64,000 bases of DNA from Nitrincola tibetensis (GCF_003284585.1 NZ_QKRX01000015.1:1-64000), one strand, 5' to 3'. Positions 39,770-49,711 are shown, numbered from the stretch's first letter. Made by a program: numbers and translations. Notes: generated by a model from the letters alone, not told the origin.

Positions 39770-40375
39770 TTAATCTTCTAACAGGCGCTCAACAAACGGC
39801 CAAACATTGTCGAGTATCACGGGTTGTGCCTGTGCGTTCGGATGAAGACCGTCAGACTGCATGAGATCCCAATTAAGTGCAACATTTTCAAGTAAAAAGG
39901 GAACTCTATCAACCTCATAATGGTCTGCTACTTCTGTGAACAGCTCAAAAAAAGCGTCGCCGTAACGCGCTCCATAGTTTGAAGGGATACGTATACCAAT
40001 TAAAAGAACTTGAGCATCCTCAGCTAAGGATAACTCAATCAGGGCGGATAAATTTTCACGAATAACAGAGATGGGAGTTCCTCTTAATGCATCATTAGCA
40101 CCCAGCTCAATCAACACCCACTGAGGTTTATGGGTGGCGAGTAAGGATGGCAGACGGTTCAAGCCGCCACTGGTCGTTTCACCACTCACACTCGCGTTGA
40201 CGACTTGATAGTCTGCTGATTCTTGAGACAATCGATCCGCCATAAGAGACACCCAGCCTTCAGATGGCGAAATACCATAGGCGGCAGACAAACTGTCACC
40301 TAATACTAATAGGGTTTTCGCCTGTACGGTGTTAACTAAACCGATTAATAGCAATATGGATATGAGATAACGCAT
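39770..40375 (-). CDS. tesA: Periplasmic GDSL esterase / acyl-CoA thioesterase I
   Basis: The protein (201 residues from the ATG at 40375) has a Sec signal peptide (MRYLISILLLIGLVNTVQA) and the SGNH hydrolase blocks: GDSLSAAYGI, GETTSGGLNRLP, LIELGANDALRG and DGLHPNAQAQ. It matches TesA, a lysophospholipase/thioesterase of the periplasm. Its start codon overlaps the divergent ybbA start in a single CATG. The divergent tesA-ybbA layout is conserved in E. coli and Pseudomonas. Confidence 0.92.
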   Translation of the reverse strand: MRYLISILLLIGLVNTVQAKTLLVLGDSLSAAYGISPSEGWVSLMADRLSQESADYQVVNASVSGETTSGGLNRLPSLLATHKPQWVLIELGANDALRGTPISVIRENLSALIELSLAEDAQVLLIGIRIPSNYGARYGDAFFELFTEVADHYEVDRVPFLLENVALNWDLMQSDGLHPNAQAQPVILDNVWPFVERLLED

Positions 40376-41069
40376 GACACTCCTTACCCCTGATGGATTC
40401 ATTCTTGAAGCTCAGAATGTCGCAAAATCCTTTCCAGCACAAGAGCAACGCCTTGAACTCTTCTCCGCGCTATCGCTTCAAGTGAAGCCCGGTGAGAGTT
40501 TAGCCATCATAGGTCGATCCGGTGCAGGCAAGTCTACACTACTGAGTTTACTGGCTGGCCTTGACCAACCCAGCGCCGGACATATTAAAATAGCAGGGCA
40601 AGACTTATCCTCTATGGATGATGCACAAAGGGCTGCCTTTCGTTCGCAATACATTAGTTTCATTTTTCAGTCCTTCCACTTACTCCCTGAATTGAGTGCT
40701 CTCGACAATGTGCGCTTACCACTGGAAATACGTGGAGACGAACAAGCAGAGCAACAAGCTCTCAAGTGGTTAAAAGAAGTCGGCCTGGAGAAACGAGTGC
40801 ACCATTACCCCTCTCAATTGTCAGGTGGTGAGCAACAACGCGTTGCGATTGCTCGTGCCTTTGTGACATCGCCCCAATTATTGTTTGCGGATGAGCCTAC
40901 CGGAAACCTTGATGATGAAACAGGGCAACAAATTATTGAACAACTTTTCACGCTGAATGCTGAACATAAGACTACGTTAATTTTAATTACGCACGACCCA
41001 GATCTTGCTTCACGCTGTCAACGTTGCGTCACACTTAACAATGGGCACTTGACTGAGAGGTCCTTATGA
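40374..41069 (+). CDS. ybbA: ABC transporter ATP-binding protein (YbbA type)
   Basis: A 231-residue ATPase of the LolD/MacB type: Walker A GRSGAGKSTL, SIEDK-region LDQPSAGHIKI, the signature LSGGEQQRVAIARA, Walker B LLFADEPTGNLD and ILITHDPDLA. It pairs with the permease downstream through a four-base overlap. E. coli YbbA-YbbP sits beside tesA and has unknown substrate. No Shine-Dalgarno is obvious before the ATG at 40374. Confidence 0.93.
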   Translation: MTLLTPDGFILEAQNVAKSFPAQEQRLELFSALSLQVKPGESLAIIGRSGAGKSTLLSLLAGLDQPSAGHIKIAGQDLSSMDDAQRAAFRSQYISFIFQSFHLLPELSALDNVRLPLEIRGDEQAEQQALKWLKEVGLEKRVHHYPSQLSGGEQQRVAIARAFVTSPQLLFADEPTGNLDDETGQQIIEQLFTLNAEHKTTLILITHDPDLASRCQRCVTLNNGHLTERSL

Positions 41070-43534
41070 GCGCTTCTGTCCGTTTACTCAGACGTCAGAT
41101 GCAGGGTCAACTCCGAACAACAGAGTGGAGAGCCTTACTCATTGCAACTTGGATCGCCATTACGCTTACGACCCTTTTGTCGCTGCTTGGGGATCGACTC
41201 GAACGCGGTTTAATACGTGAAAGCGCATCCGTACTCGGTGCAGATATGGTCTTAAGTAGCCAACGTCCCATTCAAGATCTACGCCGACAGCAAGCAGCAG
41301 ATGCAGGCCTAAACAGCACATCAGTCATTCAGTTTCCAAGCATGATTAGTGCTGGCGATGACATGATGCTTAGCTCTGTTCGCATCGTGCAATCGCCTTA
41401 CCCCTTGCGAGGCCAAATTCAAACACGCCCTGCTCAAGAAACTGATATCCCTGAACCGGGGCATGCTTGGGTTGAAGCAAGAGTTATGTCACAACTGGGT
41501 CTTAGCATCGGTGACAAGATCGAGCTGGGGTACACCGAGCTGATTGTCAATGCTGAGCTTATCAGCTCTCCCGACAGAGGTAGTGGCTTTAGAAGTTTTA
41601 GTCCTCAAATACTTGTCAACGAAGCGGATCTTGATGCTAGCGGTATTCTCGCGCCAGGGAGCCGAGCCGAATTCAGGCTTTTACTGTCAGGCTCAACTGA
41701 ACAGGTCAATTCCTTTACCCTGTTTTTGAATGAAAGCCTAGGCGATGAAGAGCGACTATTTACACTTCAGAGTGATCAACCGATGGGCGGCGGTGCGTTG
41801 GCCAGTGCTTTAAACTATCTGAAACTTACCTCGTTGATTACACTTTTGTTATCGGCTTTAACCATTTTTTTGAGCCTTAAGCGTTTTAGTCAGAGCCAAC
41901 ATCTTCGCTGCGCTCTGTTATTAAGTCTCGGCATGACACAGCGCTCAATGGTCATGCTGTACTTGATGCAGCTACTACTGGCTTGGGCTGTACTTGCCCT
42001 TATAGGCTCTCTGACAGGAATTGCATTAGAACAAATGGTCTCACGCTGGTTAGATGAGTTACTTCCTCAGTCGCTGCCAGCTCCCGCTCTTTGGCGCTAT
42101 TTTACAGGTGCAGGCGTTGGCTTAGCACTATTGGTTCTACTGGGACTGCCACCTACTTTAGGCCTATCAAAAGTATCGGTCAGCGCTTTATTTAGAGATG
42201 AGGACATCAGAACCGAGAGACGCGGACTCGTACTACAACTCATATGCGCCCTACTGCTCCTCGCCGTACTATTGAGTTTTCTTGAAGCCCCCATCGCTGC
42301 ATTAATTCTATTGTTATTTTTACTGATAGGTGGTGCGGTATTGGGGTCCATTGCTCAGTTCTGCTTGAAACATCTTGCCACACCCCTGTCCAAACGACTT
42401 TTATTGGGTCGTTTGTTAGTGATGCGCTTACGCCAACAACGCCAGTGGCATCGTTTACAGTCCGCTGTTGCTATCTTACTTTTAACGCTTTTGAGCGTAG
42501 TCTGGGTAAGCCGTACAGATCTGCTTGAAGATTGGCAAGCCCAAATACCCGACGATACCCCCAACTACTTTGTCGTCAATATCCAACCTTGGCAAACAGA
42601 AGGACTGCAGAGCTTTTTGGATAACGCAAATGTGAGTGCTGAGTTTTTTCCTATGGTCAGAGGCCGCATCACCACCCTAAATGGAGCGCCAATTCACGCT
42701 CAAATGACGCCGGAGCAGCTTGAGCACAACACACTTAATCGCGAATTAAACCTGAGCTGGAGCAATCATGCGCCTACACACAACACAATGGTTGAAGGTC
42801 AATGGTGGCAAGGTGAAACGACGGAGCCACTCATATCAGTTGAGGCGGAAATGGCAGAAATTTTAGGACTCAAGCTCGGTGATGTATTAGGATTTGATCT
42901 AGCAGGATTAGAGGTAGAAGCACAAATAGCGAACCTCCGTGGTGTCGAGTGGACATCCTTCCAACCTAACTTTTATGTCATTTTTGACGAAGCAACACTG
43001 AATCAATTTCCTGCGACCTATATTACGAGTTTTCGTTTAGCGCAAGAACAACAAGAACTGGCAAACCAACTCATACGCGAGTTTCCGTCCTTAACCTTAA
43101 TTGATATCGATCAAATGCTACTGCAACTGAGTCAGTGGTTGACGCGTTTAGGAGACAGTTCAGCACTGATACTGGCACTGAGTCTTATTTGTGGATCTAT
43201 GCTGATGTTGCTTACCCTGCAGCAAGCATTAGATCAACGCCGCTATGAGGGTGCTTTACTTCAGACACTTGGTGCAAATGCCAAGCAAACCCAACATCTG
43301 GACTTATTAGAACTGATGCTACTCGGAGCTCTATGCGGACTAATGGCCGCAATCATCGCGGAAGGGGTTATTGCCTTGCTCTACATTCACTTGCTCGACA
43401 TTGCACCGCAATTGCATCTAGGCCTGTGGTTGGCCTTACCCCTTGCGAGCTTCGCATTTTTCACAGTGAGTGGCGCTTTACTACGAAAACGCCTCACGCT
43501 TGATCAATGTTACCGCCTGCTTAGAGCGCACTAA
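41066..43534 (+). CDS. ybbP: ABC transporter permease (YbbP / FtsX-like)
   Basis: An 822-residue permease with an N-terminal membrane segment, a large periplasmic region (MacB_PCD-like), a central cluster of about four membrane segments (near residues 250-470) and three more near the C-terminus, the duplicated FtsX-like layout of YbbP. The N-terminal pattern LLIATWIAITLTTLLSLLGD and SASVLGADMVLSSQRP fit the family. It is coupled to ybbA and probably extracts a lipid or lipid-linked product from the membrane for the periplasm (inference). Confidence 0.9.
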   Translation: MSASVRLLRRQMQGQLRTTEWRALLIATWIAITLTTLLSLLGDRLERGLIRESASVLGADMVLSSQRPIQDLRRQQAADAGLNSTSVIQFPSMISAGDDMMLSSVRIVQSPYPLRGQIQTRPAQETDIPEPGHAWVEARVMSQLGLSIGDKIELGYTELIVNAELISSPDRGSGFRSFSPQILVNEADLDASGILAPGSRAEFRLLLSGSTEQVNSFTLFLNESLGDEERLFTLQSDQPMGGGALASALNYLKLTSLITLLLSALTIFLSLKRFSQSQHLRCALLLSLGMTQRSMVMLYLMQLLLAWAVLALIGSLTGIALEQMVSRWLDELLPQSLPAPALWRYFTGAGVGLALLVLLGLPPTLGLSKVSVSALFRDEDIRTERRGLVLQLICALLLLAVLLSFLEAPIAALILLLFLLIGGAVLGSIAQFCLKHLATPLSKRLLLGRLLVMRLRQQRQWHRLQSAVAILLLTLLSVVWVSRTDLLEDWQAQIPDDTPNYFVVNIQPWQTEGLQSFLDNANVSAEFFPMVRGRITTLNGAPIHAQMTPEQLEHNTLNRELNLSWSNHAPTHNTMVEGQWWQGETTEPLISVEAEMAEILGLKLGDVLGFDLAGLEVEAQIANLRGVEWTSFQPNFYVIFDEATLNQFPATYITSFRLAQEQQELANQLIREFPSLTLIDIDQMLLQLSQWLTRLGDSSALILALSLICGSMLMLLTLQQALDQRRYEGALLQTLGANAKQTQHLDLLELMLLGALCGLMAAIIAEGVIALLYIHLLDIAPQLHLGLWLALPLASFAFFTVSGALLRKRLTLDQCYRLLRAH

Positions 43535-43540
43535 AATCGT

Positions 43541-43566
43541 GAGAGCCCTGATCGGGCTCTCTTTTT
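43541..43566. terminator. Terminator between ybbP and rpiA
   Basis: GAGAGCCC-TGATC-GGGCTCTC followed by TTTTT, between two convergent genes. Confidence 0.85.
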
Positions 43567-43569
43567 AGA

Positions 43570-44250
43570 TTACGTACGTGCACGTATCTCTTCAACACCC
43601 GCTGGCGTAGACATTAGCACAACATCAGCAGGACGATTAGCAAACAAACCATTCGTCACCACGCCAACTATATTATTGATAAAGCGCTCAAAGGCTTTAG
43701 GGTCGAGTATTTCCAAATGATGTACATCTAAAATGATGTTGCCATTGTCGGTGATACACCCTTCGCGATACACAGGCTGTCCATCGAGTGCTGCTAGTTG
43801 GCGCGCCACGTAAGAGCGTGCCATTGGAATCACCTCAATCGGTAAAGGAAAGCGTCCGAGGACATCCACTCGCTTACTTTGATCCACTATGCAGATGAAC
43901 TCCTTTGATGCTGCTGCCACAATTTTTTCACGTGTCAGTGCAGCGCCACCACCCTTGATGAGATTAAGTGCACCATCAAACTCATCCGCTCCATCAATAT
44001 AAAAGGCTAATGAACCCGCACTATTAAGATCAAAAACCTCGATACCTACTTGGCGAAGGCGTTCTGCCGTTGCTTCAGAACTTGCAACCGCTCCAGCAAA
44101 GAGATCACGACAGGATGCCAATGCATCAATAAAACAATTGGCCGTTGAACCCGTTCCGACACCAATAATCATGTCTTTTTCAAGACGAGATCGAATCATG
44201 TCTACCGCTGCTTGGCCGACAGCCTTTTTCATTTCATCCTGAGTCATCAC
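43570..44250 (-). CDS. rpiA: Ribose-5-phosphate isomerase A
   Basis: RpiA interconverts ribose-5-phosphate and ribulose-5-phosphate. The 226-residue protein has [37 protein letters not shown] with the active-site residues, [17 protein letters not shown] and [15 protein letters not shown] near the end, all typical. It is divergent from ilvA. Confidence 0.97.
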   Translation of the reverse strand: MMTQDEMKKAVGQAAVDMIRSRLEKDMIIGVGTGSTANCFIDALASCRDLFAGAVASSEATAERLRQVGIEVFDLNSAGSLAFYIDGADEFDGALNLIKGGGAALTREKIVAAASKEFICIVDQSKRVDVLGRFPLPIEVIPMARSYVARQLAALDGQPVYREGCITDNGNIILDVHHLEILDPKAFERFINNIVGVVTNGLFANRPADVVLMSTPAGVEEIRART

Positions 44251-44261
44251 ATTTCACCTAT

Positions 44262-44293
44262 TGTTGCGTAATAATCGTTAATTATACGCAACA
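44262..44293. promoter_or_regulatory. Perfect 9-bp inverted repeat in the rpiA-ilvA divergent region
   Basis: TGTTGCGTA (44262-44270) and TACGCAACA (44285-44293) are perfectly complementary with a 14-nt AT-rich spacer between them. The element lies about 12-43 nt upstream of rpiA and about 85-116 nt upstream of ilvA. It lacks a T tract and looks like a dyad operator for a dimeric regulator. The regulator is unknown. Confidence 0.5.
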
Positions 44294-44377
44294 CCTTATC
44301 ATGCTTGTAGACGCTAGAGGTTATAGCCGATAACATCAGTTCTCTTTTATTATTCACTTTGGCAAACTTGGTTCGTT

Positions 44378-45895
44378 ATGGCTCACCGGTATATCAAAAA
44401 AATTCTTGAAGCTCGGGTTTACGATGTTGCAGTCGAAACCCCTCTCCACCTCGCTCCCTCTCTTTCCAACCGATTGGGCAATCGAATTTTATTGAAGCGT
44501 GAAGACATGCAACCCGTGTTTTCCTTCAAACTCAGAGGCGCCTACAACCGTATGGCTCAGCTGACCGAAAGTGAAAAGGCGGCAGGCGTCATTACGGCCT
44601 CTGCTGGAAACCATGCACAAGGTCTCGCGATGTCGGCAAAGGCAATGGGCGTAAAAGCCACCATTGTCATGCCAAAAACCACACCCGAGATCAAAGTCAG
44701 CAGTGTGAAAGCGCGAGGCGGACGCGTTGTCCTGCATGGAGACACCTTTGATGAAGCACAAGCCCATGCCAAACGCCTCGTCAGTGAGAAAGGCTACACC
44801 TACATCCCCCCCTTCGATGACCCCGACGTCATCGCTGGGCAAGGCACTATTGCGATGGAAATCCTGCGCCAAGAAAGTGGTCCAATAGAAGCAGTCTTCG
44901 TTCCCGTCGGTGGTGGTGGCCTCATCGCAGGCATCGCAGTGTACATCAAATATCTGCGCCCAGACATTAAAGTGATTGGCGTCGAGCCAGAAGATGCGGC
45001 CTGTCTTAAAGCCGCACTAGAAGCGGGCGAGCGTGTGATCCTTCCACAAGTAGGTCTGTTTGCAGATGGTGTTGCCGTGGCACAAATTGGCGAACATACC
45101 TTTGAATTAGCGAAGCAGTTCGTCGACGAAGTCATCACTGTAACAACTGATGAAATCTGTGCTGCCGTTAAAGATATATTCGATGATACTCGCTCTGTGT
45201 GCGAGCCTGCGGGTGCACTCGGTGTTGCGGGCGTCAAAAAATACGTTGAGCGTGAGAAAATTTCAGGCCAAACCCTGATCGCCATTGATTCTGGTGCCAA
45301 TGTTAACTTTGACCGTTTGCGACATATTGCAGAACGCTCTGAGTTAGGTGAAAAACGTGAAGCAATTATTGCGGCAAAAATCCCTGAACGCCCAGGCAGC
45401 TTCAAGCAGTTTTGTACGGCACTCGGTAAGCGCAACATTACAGAGTTTAATTACCGCTACAGCGATGATAATCAAGCCATCATTTTCGCGGGTGTTCAAA
45501 TCAAGCCAGATAACGACGGGCGCAAAGAGCTTCTCGACACGCTAAAAGCACATGATTTAGAAGTCACCGATCTGACAGATAACGAAATGGCAAAAATCCA
45601 TATTCGTTACATGGTCGGTGGGCATGCACCCGCGAGTGTGACCAACGAAGTGATTTATCGATTTGAGTTTCCTGAGCGCCCCGGCGCATTAATGCTCTTT
45701 CTCAATAAACTCGGCGGACGTTGGAATATTTCAATGTTTCACTACCGCAATCATGGTGCTGCGTATGGCCGCGTACTTGCGGGCATGCAAGTTCCACCTG
45801 AAGAGCGTAGTTTAGTTGCCACTTATCTTTCTGAAATTGGCTACACCTATTGGGAAGAAACCGACAACGATGCCTATAAGCTTTTTCTAGGTTAG
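44378..45895 (+). CDS. ilvA: Threonine ammonia-lyase, biosynthetic
   Basis: IlvA deaminates threonine to 2-oxobutyrate, the first step to isoleucine. The 505-residue protein has the PLP lysine in FSFKLRGAYNRM, the phosphate loop PVGGGGLIAGIA, ITASAGNHAQG, and two C-terminal ACT-like regulatory domains (IPERPGSFKQFC and FPERPGALMLFL starts), the form inhibited by isoleucine. It ends at a strong terminator. Confidence 0.98.
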   Translation: MAHRYIKKILEARVYDVAVETPLHLAPSLSNRLGNRILLKREDMQPVFSFKLRGAYNRMAQLTESEKAAGVITASAGNHAQGLAMSAKAMGVKATIVMPKTTPEIKVSSVKARGGRVVLHGDTFDEAQAHAKRLVSEKGYTYIPPFDDPDVIAGQGTIAMEILRQESGPIEAVFVPVGGGGLIAGIAVYIKYLRPDIKVIGVEPEDAACLKAALEAGERVILPQVGLFADGVAVAQIGEHTFELAKQFVDEVITVTTDEICAAVKDIFDDTRSVCEPAGALGVAGVKKYVEREKISGQTLIAIDSGANVNFDRLRHIAERSELGEKREAIIAAKIPERPGSFKQFCTALGKRNITEFNYRYSDDNQAIIFAGVQIKPDNDGRKELLDTLKAHDLEVTDLTDNEMAKIHIRYMVGGHAPASVTNEVIYRFEFPERPGALMLFLNKLGGRWNISMFHYRNHGAAYGRVLAGMQVPPEERSLVATYLSEIGYTYWEETDNDAYKLFLG

Positions 45896-45900
45896 ACAAC

Positions 45901-45927
45901 AAAAAACCCTCGCAAGCGAGGGTTTTT
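45901..45927. terminator. Bidirectional terminator between ilvA and the TAXI gene
   Basis: AAAAAA-CCCTCGC-AA-GCGAGGG-TTTTT is a perfect seven-base-pair stem with flanking A and T runs between convergent genes. Confidence 0.9.
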
Positions 45928-45962
45928 AACAGGCCTGACTAAATCCGGCCTTTAAACAATAC

Positions 45963-46964
45963 TTACTTCTGAGCGTCGCTCAAAGTGTGGCCTTTTTCTT
46001 CCCAGAATTTAGCCGCACCTGGATGAACAGTGTTCACAACACCGTTAAGAGCACTTTCAACTGTCATTGCTGACGCAGCGCTAGACACAGAACGCATGAA
46101 CGCTAAGCCATCATCTGAATAGACTTCAGAAACCATGTTGTAAATCATCTCTTCAGACATGTGGCGTCCAGTTACCCACAGAGCAGAGTCCTGAATAGTC
46201 ACAACATCATAGTCTACGTTCGGGTAGGTTCCAGCAGGAATCGTTACCTGAGCATAGTAAGGATGATCATTGAACAATGTTCCTTTCTCAGCCGCTTCAT
46301 AGACTTGCAAAAGTTTTACACGATTACTGGTGGCTGCTTGAATAACGGAGGCATTCGGGAAGCCCGCAAATACCCATAGAGCGTCGATTTGACGGTCACC
46401 CAACGCAGAAGCACCTTGGTTGTAACCTATATACTGAGGGCTAATTTTGTCCCATAGGCCAACACCTTCAAAGAAACGTTGTGCAGAAGCTGCCGCGCCA
46501 GAACCAGCAGGTCCTACAGCAACATTTTTACCTGCCAACTGGCTCACATCGGTGATGCCTGCGCTATCCAATACAATCAAGTGAGCAGGCGCACCAAACA
46601 TGTAAGATATCGCCTGAACGTTGCGGTAACGGCGAGTATCGTTCGTTAATTGGCCTTCTGATCCTAAGTAAAGGTCGCCTGAGTAAACGATACCAAAATC
46701 AGCATCACGTGAATTTACGCGTCTTAAGTTCTCAACAGAACCCGCTGATGCCATATTCGACACATCAACGCCGTCAATTGCGCGTGATAAACGTGTTGAG
46801 ATGCCATTAGAGAAAAATTGGAAGGTACCGCCATCTGGACCGCCGGAAAAAGCCAAACGCTGAACCGATTGAGCACTGGCCATTGATGCAAAGGTAAGGG
46901 ACACAGCCGCAACTGCTGCTGCCGCCAATGAAGCCGTTTTTTTAAAATTAAACATGGCTGACAT
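45963..46964 (-). CDS. TAXI-family TRAP transporter solute-binding protein
   Basis: A periplasmic binding protein of 333 residues from the ATG at 46964, with a signal peptide (LAAAAVAAVSLTFASMASAQ, cleavage after ASA) and the TAXI pattern GPDGGTFQFFSNGISTRLS near the mature N-terminus. Later come AGKNVAVGPAGSGAA and ALWVFAGFPNASVIQAA. TAXI proteins bind organic acids such as glutamate or dicarboxylates for fused TRAP permeases. The ligand is not readable. GAGGAAA lies before the ATG. It is the last gene of the permease-usp-taxI operon. Confidence 0.92.
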   Translation of the reverse strand: MSAMFNFKKTASLAAAAVAAVSLTFASMASAQSVQRLAFSGGPDGGTFQFFSNGISTRLSRAIDGVDVSNMASAGSVENLRRVNSRDADFGIVYSGDLYLGSEGQLTNDTRRYRNVQAISYMFGAPAHLIVLDSAGITDVSQLAGKNVAVGPAGSGAAASAQRFFEGVGLWDKISPQYIGYNQGASALGDRQIDALWVFAGFPNASVIQAATSNRVKLLQVYEAAEKGTLFNDHPYYAQVTIPAGTYPNVDYDVVTIQDSALWVTGRHMSEEMIYNMVSEVYSDDGLAFMRSVSSAASAMTVESALNGVVNTVHPGAAKFWEEKGHTLSDAQK

Positions 46965-47039
46965 AAAGATTTCCTCTTTTGTATTTATCATTTTTTATGG
47001 GTGTATCACGTTTTGCTTTCACAAAACAATTCATCTTGC

Positions 47040-47492
47040 TCAGATCCGAACGGTAAGCACCGGAACCTTCGCTTCACGTATCACACGCTCAGCTGTTGAG
47101 CCAACGAGTACTTTTTCAATACCCGTTCGCCCAGCTGTACCCAGTACAATTAGATCCATTGACTGAGTATGTGCAACACGTAAAATCTCTTCTTCACTAC
47201 GCCCGATAACAACATCGGTGACAAGCTCAATACCCTTTAACTTTTCAGGTGAAAGGTATTGTTTACAAAAATCTTTCATATCTGCAATCGCATGTGTCTC
47301 GACCTCGCGTGCAAAAATTTCTACAACTTCTGCAGGTAGGCGTCGACGACGTTTATCCATCAACTCAGTGATGACGTGTAAAACATACAGTTGGGCACCC
47401 GAGAGATGTGCAACTTCCAACGCATGCTGACAAGCCTTATATGAGCCTTCAGAAAAATCTGTCGCGAACAATATTTTCTTATATAACGCCAT
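47040..47492 (-). CDS. Universal stress protein linked to the TRAP transporter
   Basis: A 150-residue UspA-family protein: KILFATDFSEGSYKACQHAL at the start and the ATP-binding motif GTAGRTGIEKVLVGS, a perfect G-2x-G-9x-G(S/T), so it should bind ATP. It stands between the permease and the binding protein genes. The ectoine TRAP system TeaABC of Halomonas has a comparable Usp subunit, TeaD, that modulates transport, so a similar role is plausible here. Confidence 0.92.
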   Translation of the reverse strand: MALYKKILFATDFSEGSYKACQHALEVAHLSGAQLYVLHVITELMDKRRRRLPAEVVEIFAREVETHAIADMKDFCKQYLSPEKLKGIELVTDVVIGRSEEEILRVAHTQSMDLIVLGTAGRTGIEKVLVGSTAERVIREAKVPVLTVRI

Positions 47493-47503
47493 AATCTTGT
47501 CCT

Positions 47504-49711
47504 TTATTCAGGCTTAGTAGTAAGTGCTTCAACGCCATTTTGCTTAGTCACATCACGTTGCATCCAATAAACGGCAGCAACTAGAGCTAGACCAATTGCA
47601 TCGGATATGAGGGTTGGCCAGTAGAGCGCAACGGTTGCAACTCCAAGAATAATCCACTCAAGTAACGTCGTTTTACGACGCGCATAGCCTATGGCAAATG
47701 AACAGAACGCGATTGTTCCCATCACAGCTGACGTGTAAGCAATCAGAATATCAGTGGTAGAACCATCTAACAGCATTGCTGGCACGAAAGCAAAAAGAAG
47801 CGGCATGATGTACAACATTTTTGCGAACCTGAATGCCGTCCAACCCGTCTTCCATGGATCTGAGCCCGCAATCGCAGCACCCGCATAAGCCGCCACACAG
47901 ACAGGCGGCGTTATGTTCGAGTCTTGTGAGAGCCAGTACACAATCATGTGAGCCGCAATGACGCTTACACCCAAGTCACCTAATGCCGGTACGGCAAGGA
48001 CAGCAACGATCAGATACGCAGCCGTCACAGGCACACCCATACCCAATACCAAGGAAGCGATCGCGACTAACAGCAAGGCCAATAACAGGTTACCACCAGC
48101 CATCGAAATAATGAGATCAGAGAATTTAAGGCCCATTCCTGTCAATGAGATAGTACCCACAATCACGCCTATCACACCCATTGTAGCCCCTACAATTAGA
48201 GTGTTACGCGCACCAAGTTGAATCGCATCCCAAACTTCACGCGGCCCCATGCGTGTCTCTTTTTTGATCCAGCTAACAGCGACACACGACAAGGTCGCCC
48301 AGAATGCAGCATTGCCCGCGGAGCGCCCACTTAACAACATAACTGTAATGATGACGAGTGGCAGTGCAAAGTACCAACCTGCCTTCAACACGTCCTTCCA
48401 ATGAGGCAAAACCTCACCTGGGGTGCCGATCAAATTATGTTTTTTAGCTTCAAAGTGAACCATCATAAAGATGGATAGGAAATAGATAAAAGCAGGCCCT
48501 ATCGATAAAATCATGATGGTGGAATAAGGCGTACCCGTCAATTCAGCCATTAAGAAACCACCAGCACCCATAATTGGAGGCAGGAACATTCCTCCAATAG
48601 ACGCAGCAGGTTCAATTGCACCAGCGACGTGCGGTTTAAACCCAGCTCGCTTCATCATAGGAATGGTGAACGCACCAGAGGACACTGTGTTGGCAATAGC
48701 ACTACCAGATACTGAGCCAAATAAAGCCGAAGACATAACCGCTACTTTTGCAGGGCCTCCTGCTGAACGACCCGCTAAGGCTAAGGGTAATTCAATAAAG
48801 AATTTTCCAGCGCCTGATTTTTGCAAAAACGCGCCAAAGAAAATAAACAGAATAACGTAGGTTGCCAGAACACTCGCCATTACACCAAACACACCGTTGG
48901 TCGTCAGGAATAAAGAGGTTGCTAAACGTTCAATACTAAAGCCACGGTGAGCAAACAGCTCAGGCAAATAAGGACCGTATAACCCGAAAGCGATCATACC
49001 AATACCGATTAAGGTAATCGACCAGCCTAACACACGTCGGCAAACCTCAAGCGATAAAATCAAACCAACAATACTGATGAGATAATCCAACTCATGCTCA
49101 GCGCCTGCACGGTAGTTTAATTGCTCAAACTGGCTGATCCAGTACAAAACCGAAGCCGTTACCATTAGACAGAGTATAATATCGCTGGCCGAGGGCGTGC
49201 TGGTAAAACGCTTTGCCATCCACTGGTCCAGTGGTACCAAAAGAGCGGCAAAAGGCAAGGTTAATAAGAAAATCCAGCCTAAGAGACCAAATTCTTCTGC
49301 ATAGGCAACGCCCCATCCATCATATCCTGCAGTCTCTTTAAACATCATAACTTGCTGATAAAGTGCGTAAGGCGACTCAAAAACAAAGAAGGAGTTAATC
49401 AATATCGATATCAGAAAACCCGTCAAAATCGATAAGGAAATCGCCATCCTGCGTGAACCTGCGGGGTAAAGCAAAAAAACCAACGCAAAGGTAATCAGGA
49501 CATAAACACCAAGGTGATATTGTGTGCTTAAGGCTTTGAAACCAGCACCATAGAAATAGATCAAAACCATAGTGGCACTTAAGGCCGCCACTAACCACTT
49601 CCAAACCCCACCCAGCCGACGCTCTGTTTTAGCATCTTTCTCCATGAGTTCTTTCAGCTTGGCTCGCTCTTCAGGGCTGAGAGTATCAAGCGACTTATCA
49701 GTATCAGACAT
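47504..49711 (-). CDS. TRAP transporter permease, fused 4TM/12TM
   Basis: The protein (735 residues from the ATG at 49711) joins a DctQ-like small subunit and a DctM-like large subunit, the arrangement used with TAXI binding proteins. It has about 17-18 membrane segments and DctM-type motifs such as SSALFGSVSGSAIANTVSSG and IGGMFLPPIMGAGGFLMAEL, and a late GMGVPVTAAYLIVAVLAVPAL. It couples uptake to the sodium gradient in the family. Transcription is likely from the sigma-54 promoter upstream. Confidence 0.95.
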   Translation of the reverse strand: MSDTDKSLDTLSPEERAKLKELMEKDAKTERRLGGVWKWLVAALSATMVLIYFYGAGFKALSTQYHLGVYVLITFALVFLLYPAGSRRMAISLSILTGFLISILINSFFVFESPYALYQQVMMFKETAGYDGWGVAYAEEFGLLGWIFLLTLPFAALLVPLDQWMAKRFTSTPSASDIILCLMVTASVLYWISQFEQLNYRAGAEHELDYLISIVGLILSLEVCRRVLGWSITLIGIGMIAFGLYGPYLPELFAHRGFSIERLATSLFLTTNGVFGVMASVLATYVILFIFFGAFLQKSGAGKFFIELPLALAGRSAGGPAKVAVMSSALFGSVSGSAIANTVSSGAFTIPMMKRAGFKPHVAGAIEPAASIGGMFLPPIMGAGGFLMAELTGTPYSTIMILSIGPAFIYFLSIFMMVHFEAKKHNLIGTPGEVLPHWKDVLKAGWYFALPLVIITVMLLSGRSAGNAAFWATLSCVAVSWIKKETRMGPREVWDAIQLGARNTLIVGATMGVIGVIVGTISLTGMGLKFSDLIISMAGGNLLLALLLVAIASLVLGMGVPVTAAYLIVAVLAVPALGDLGVSVIAAHMIVYWLSQDSNITPPVCVAAYAGAAIAGSDPWKTGWTAFRFAKMLYIMPLLFAFVPAMLLDGSTTDILIAYTSAVMGTIAFCSFAIGYARRKTTLLEWIILGVATVALYWPTLISDAIGLALVAAVYWMQRDVTKQNGVEALTTKPE

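Noticed and set aside
44800..45438. 212-codon frame antisense to ilvA
   Set aside because: Ser/Pro/Ala-rich shadow of the conserved ilvA coding sequence; no start site or family motif.
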